Shown: piece after piece, positions 63,521 through 64,000 of the stretch | Numbering within the stretch: position 1 is the first letter of the stretch | Layout: every line of letters begins with the position of its first letter | NCBI RefSeq assembly: GCF_009728935.1 | Contig: NZ_CP034235.1 | Coordinates: 7,465,501-7,529,500 of the forward strand | From: Paenibacillus psychroresistens | Lineage (GTDB): Bacteria; Bacillota; Bacilli; Paenibacillales; NBRC-103111 | Length of the DNA stretch: 64,000 nucleotides | Direction of reading: 5' to 3' | The notes under the pieces: model-generated | Databases searched by the model: none | Told to the model about the DNA's origin: nothing | Seen by the model: only the letters and a program-made list of their open reading frames with translations | Made by a program: the position numbers and the translations under genes

Positions 63521-64000
63521 TACTTCTCGCCTCCATCCATAATTTCCACAACACGCTTCAAATTATCCTGTAATGAAGTCCACTCGCCTAACTCGGGTCT
63601 AAAAGGCTCTGCTACATAAAAAGGCTGGGCGAAGTAGGCTTCCAATTGCTCTCCTTGCTTGTAATTTGCAATATCCGATTCAGGCAGCTTTTCGATCCCA
63701 AAGGCATTAACCAAAGCTCGTAATTCCCGATAGCGCCGCAACAGCTTCCGTGCCCGTTGTTGAATGGCTAAATGTGTCGCTTCCAGCTGAGCACCTTCAA
63801 GAATGGTCGAAGTAGAGAGAATCGGACTTACCGCAGGATACAGACTTCGTGAAGCTAGCTCGACATCAAATTGCCAAAGGGTATCCAAGGGGCCATAAGG
63901 TGAATCTTCGTCCACAGATTCTCCACGTGTATCGATTAATGCAATTGTAATCGGCCGTGTTCCTGCTTCCTTGAGCTTTTCCTGTAAAGCCAACATTTCT
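63520..64000 (-). CDS. F1-ATPase beta-subunit-like protein, partial
   Basis: About 158 residues of the C-terminal part of a protein like the ATP synthase beta subunit; the N-terminal part lies beyond the right edge. Matches to F1 beta are ELASRSLYPAVSPILSTST (F1 beta: LGIYPAVDPLDSTS), LVNAFGIEKLPESD (ILGMDELSEED), and LEAYFAQPFYVAEPF (FLSQPFQVAEVF). The stretch before it, ALIDTRGESVDEDSPYGPLDT, departs from the conserved VPADDLTDPAP of true beta subunits. The gene lies next to DUF1992 and not to the usual ATP synthase subunits, so it may be a divergent paralogue. The ATG at 63996 is internal in the alignment; the true start is outside the window. Confidence 0.75.
   Translation of the reverse strand, partial: EMLALQEKLKEAGTRPITIALIDTRGESVDEDSPYGPLDTLWQFDVELASRSLYPAVSPILSTSTILEGAQLEATHLAIQQRARKLLRRYRELRALVNAFGIEKLPESDIANYKQGEQLEAYFAQPFYVAEPFRPELGEWTSLQDNLKRVVEIMDGGEK

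Overview
The window reads as chromosomal DNA of a low-GC, spore-former-type Firmicute, most like Paenibacillus or a close relative. The signs are strong GGAGG-type ribosome binding sites, YesM/YesN-type sensor kinase and AraC-type response regulator pairs next to sugar ABC transporters, many solute-binding lipoproteins with bacterial lipoboxes, and a BmrC/BmrD-type ABC exporter. The species assignment is inference; no rRNA or tRNA gene is visible.

Layout. (1) 1-4123: a solute-binding lipoprotein cut by the left edge, divergent from a kinase/regulator pair. (2) 4161-5417: an MFS transporter. (3) 5621-15069, all minus strand: a full pentose-polymer locus in the order kinase, AraC regulator, sugar-binding lipoprotein, two permeases and a secreted GH43 enzyme with a CBM6 module. 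It carries a cre-like site and two intercistronic stem-loops. (4) 15070-22000: an accessory region with two small secreted/lipoprotein genes, a group II intron, a RibD/DHFR-like gene, a uridine-kinase-like gene, a related pair of 68-nt intergenic elements and four exact-period 20-nt direct repeats. (5) 22000-36700: mostly household and detoxification genes, including an SDR, a WYL regulator, a serine hydrolase, a TIM-barrel isomerase, a phosphotransferase, a metallopeptidase, a GH2 beta-galactosidase, a BrkB membrane protein and a seven-gene plus-strand run.

(6) 36715-54269, all minus strand: the least ordinary part. An ABC ATPase, a lipid-anchored HlyD/MacA-like adaptor, a large FtsX/MacB-like permease, a second ABC ATPase with an AbrB-like tail, a solute-binding lipoprotein and a 978-residue repeat-containing secreted protein lie close together. 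They are flanked downstream by an ECF sigma/anti-sigma/solute-binding-protein trio. Upstream are a D-Ala-D-Ala carboxypeptidase, an OmpR-type two-component system and another solute-binding protein with a duplicated C-terminal module. I infer an envelope-directed export or surface-assembly system under envelope-type regulation.

(7) 54520-59380: an SGNH hydrolase, then a bmrCD-type heterodimeric exporter behind a 31-codon leader peptide and two tandem attenuator hairpins. (8) 59488-64000: a PD40-repeat lipoprotein, then a decayed junction where an acetamidase lost its C-terminus and a hybrid kinase lost its N-terminus, the kinase also being frameshifted before its LuxR helix-turn-helix. A DUF1992 gene and an F1-ATPase-beta-like gene cut by the right edge complete the window.
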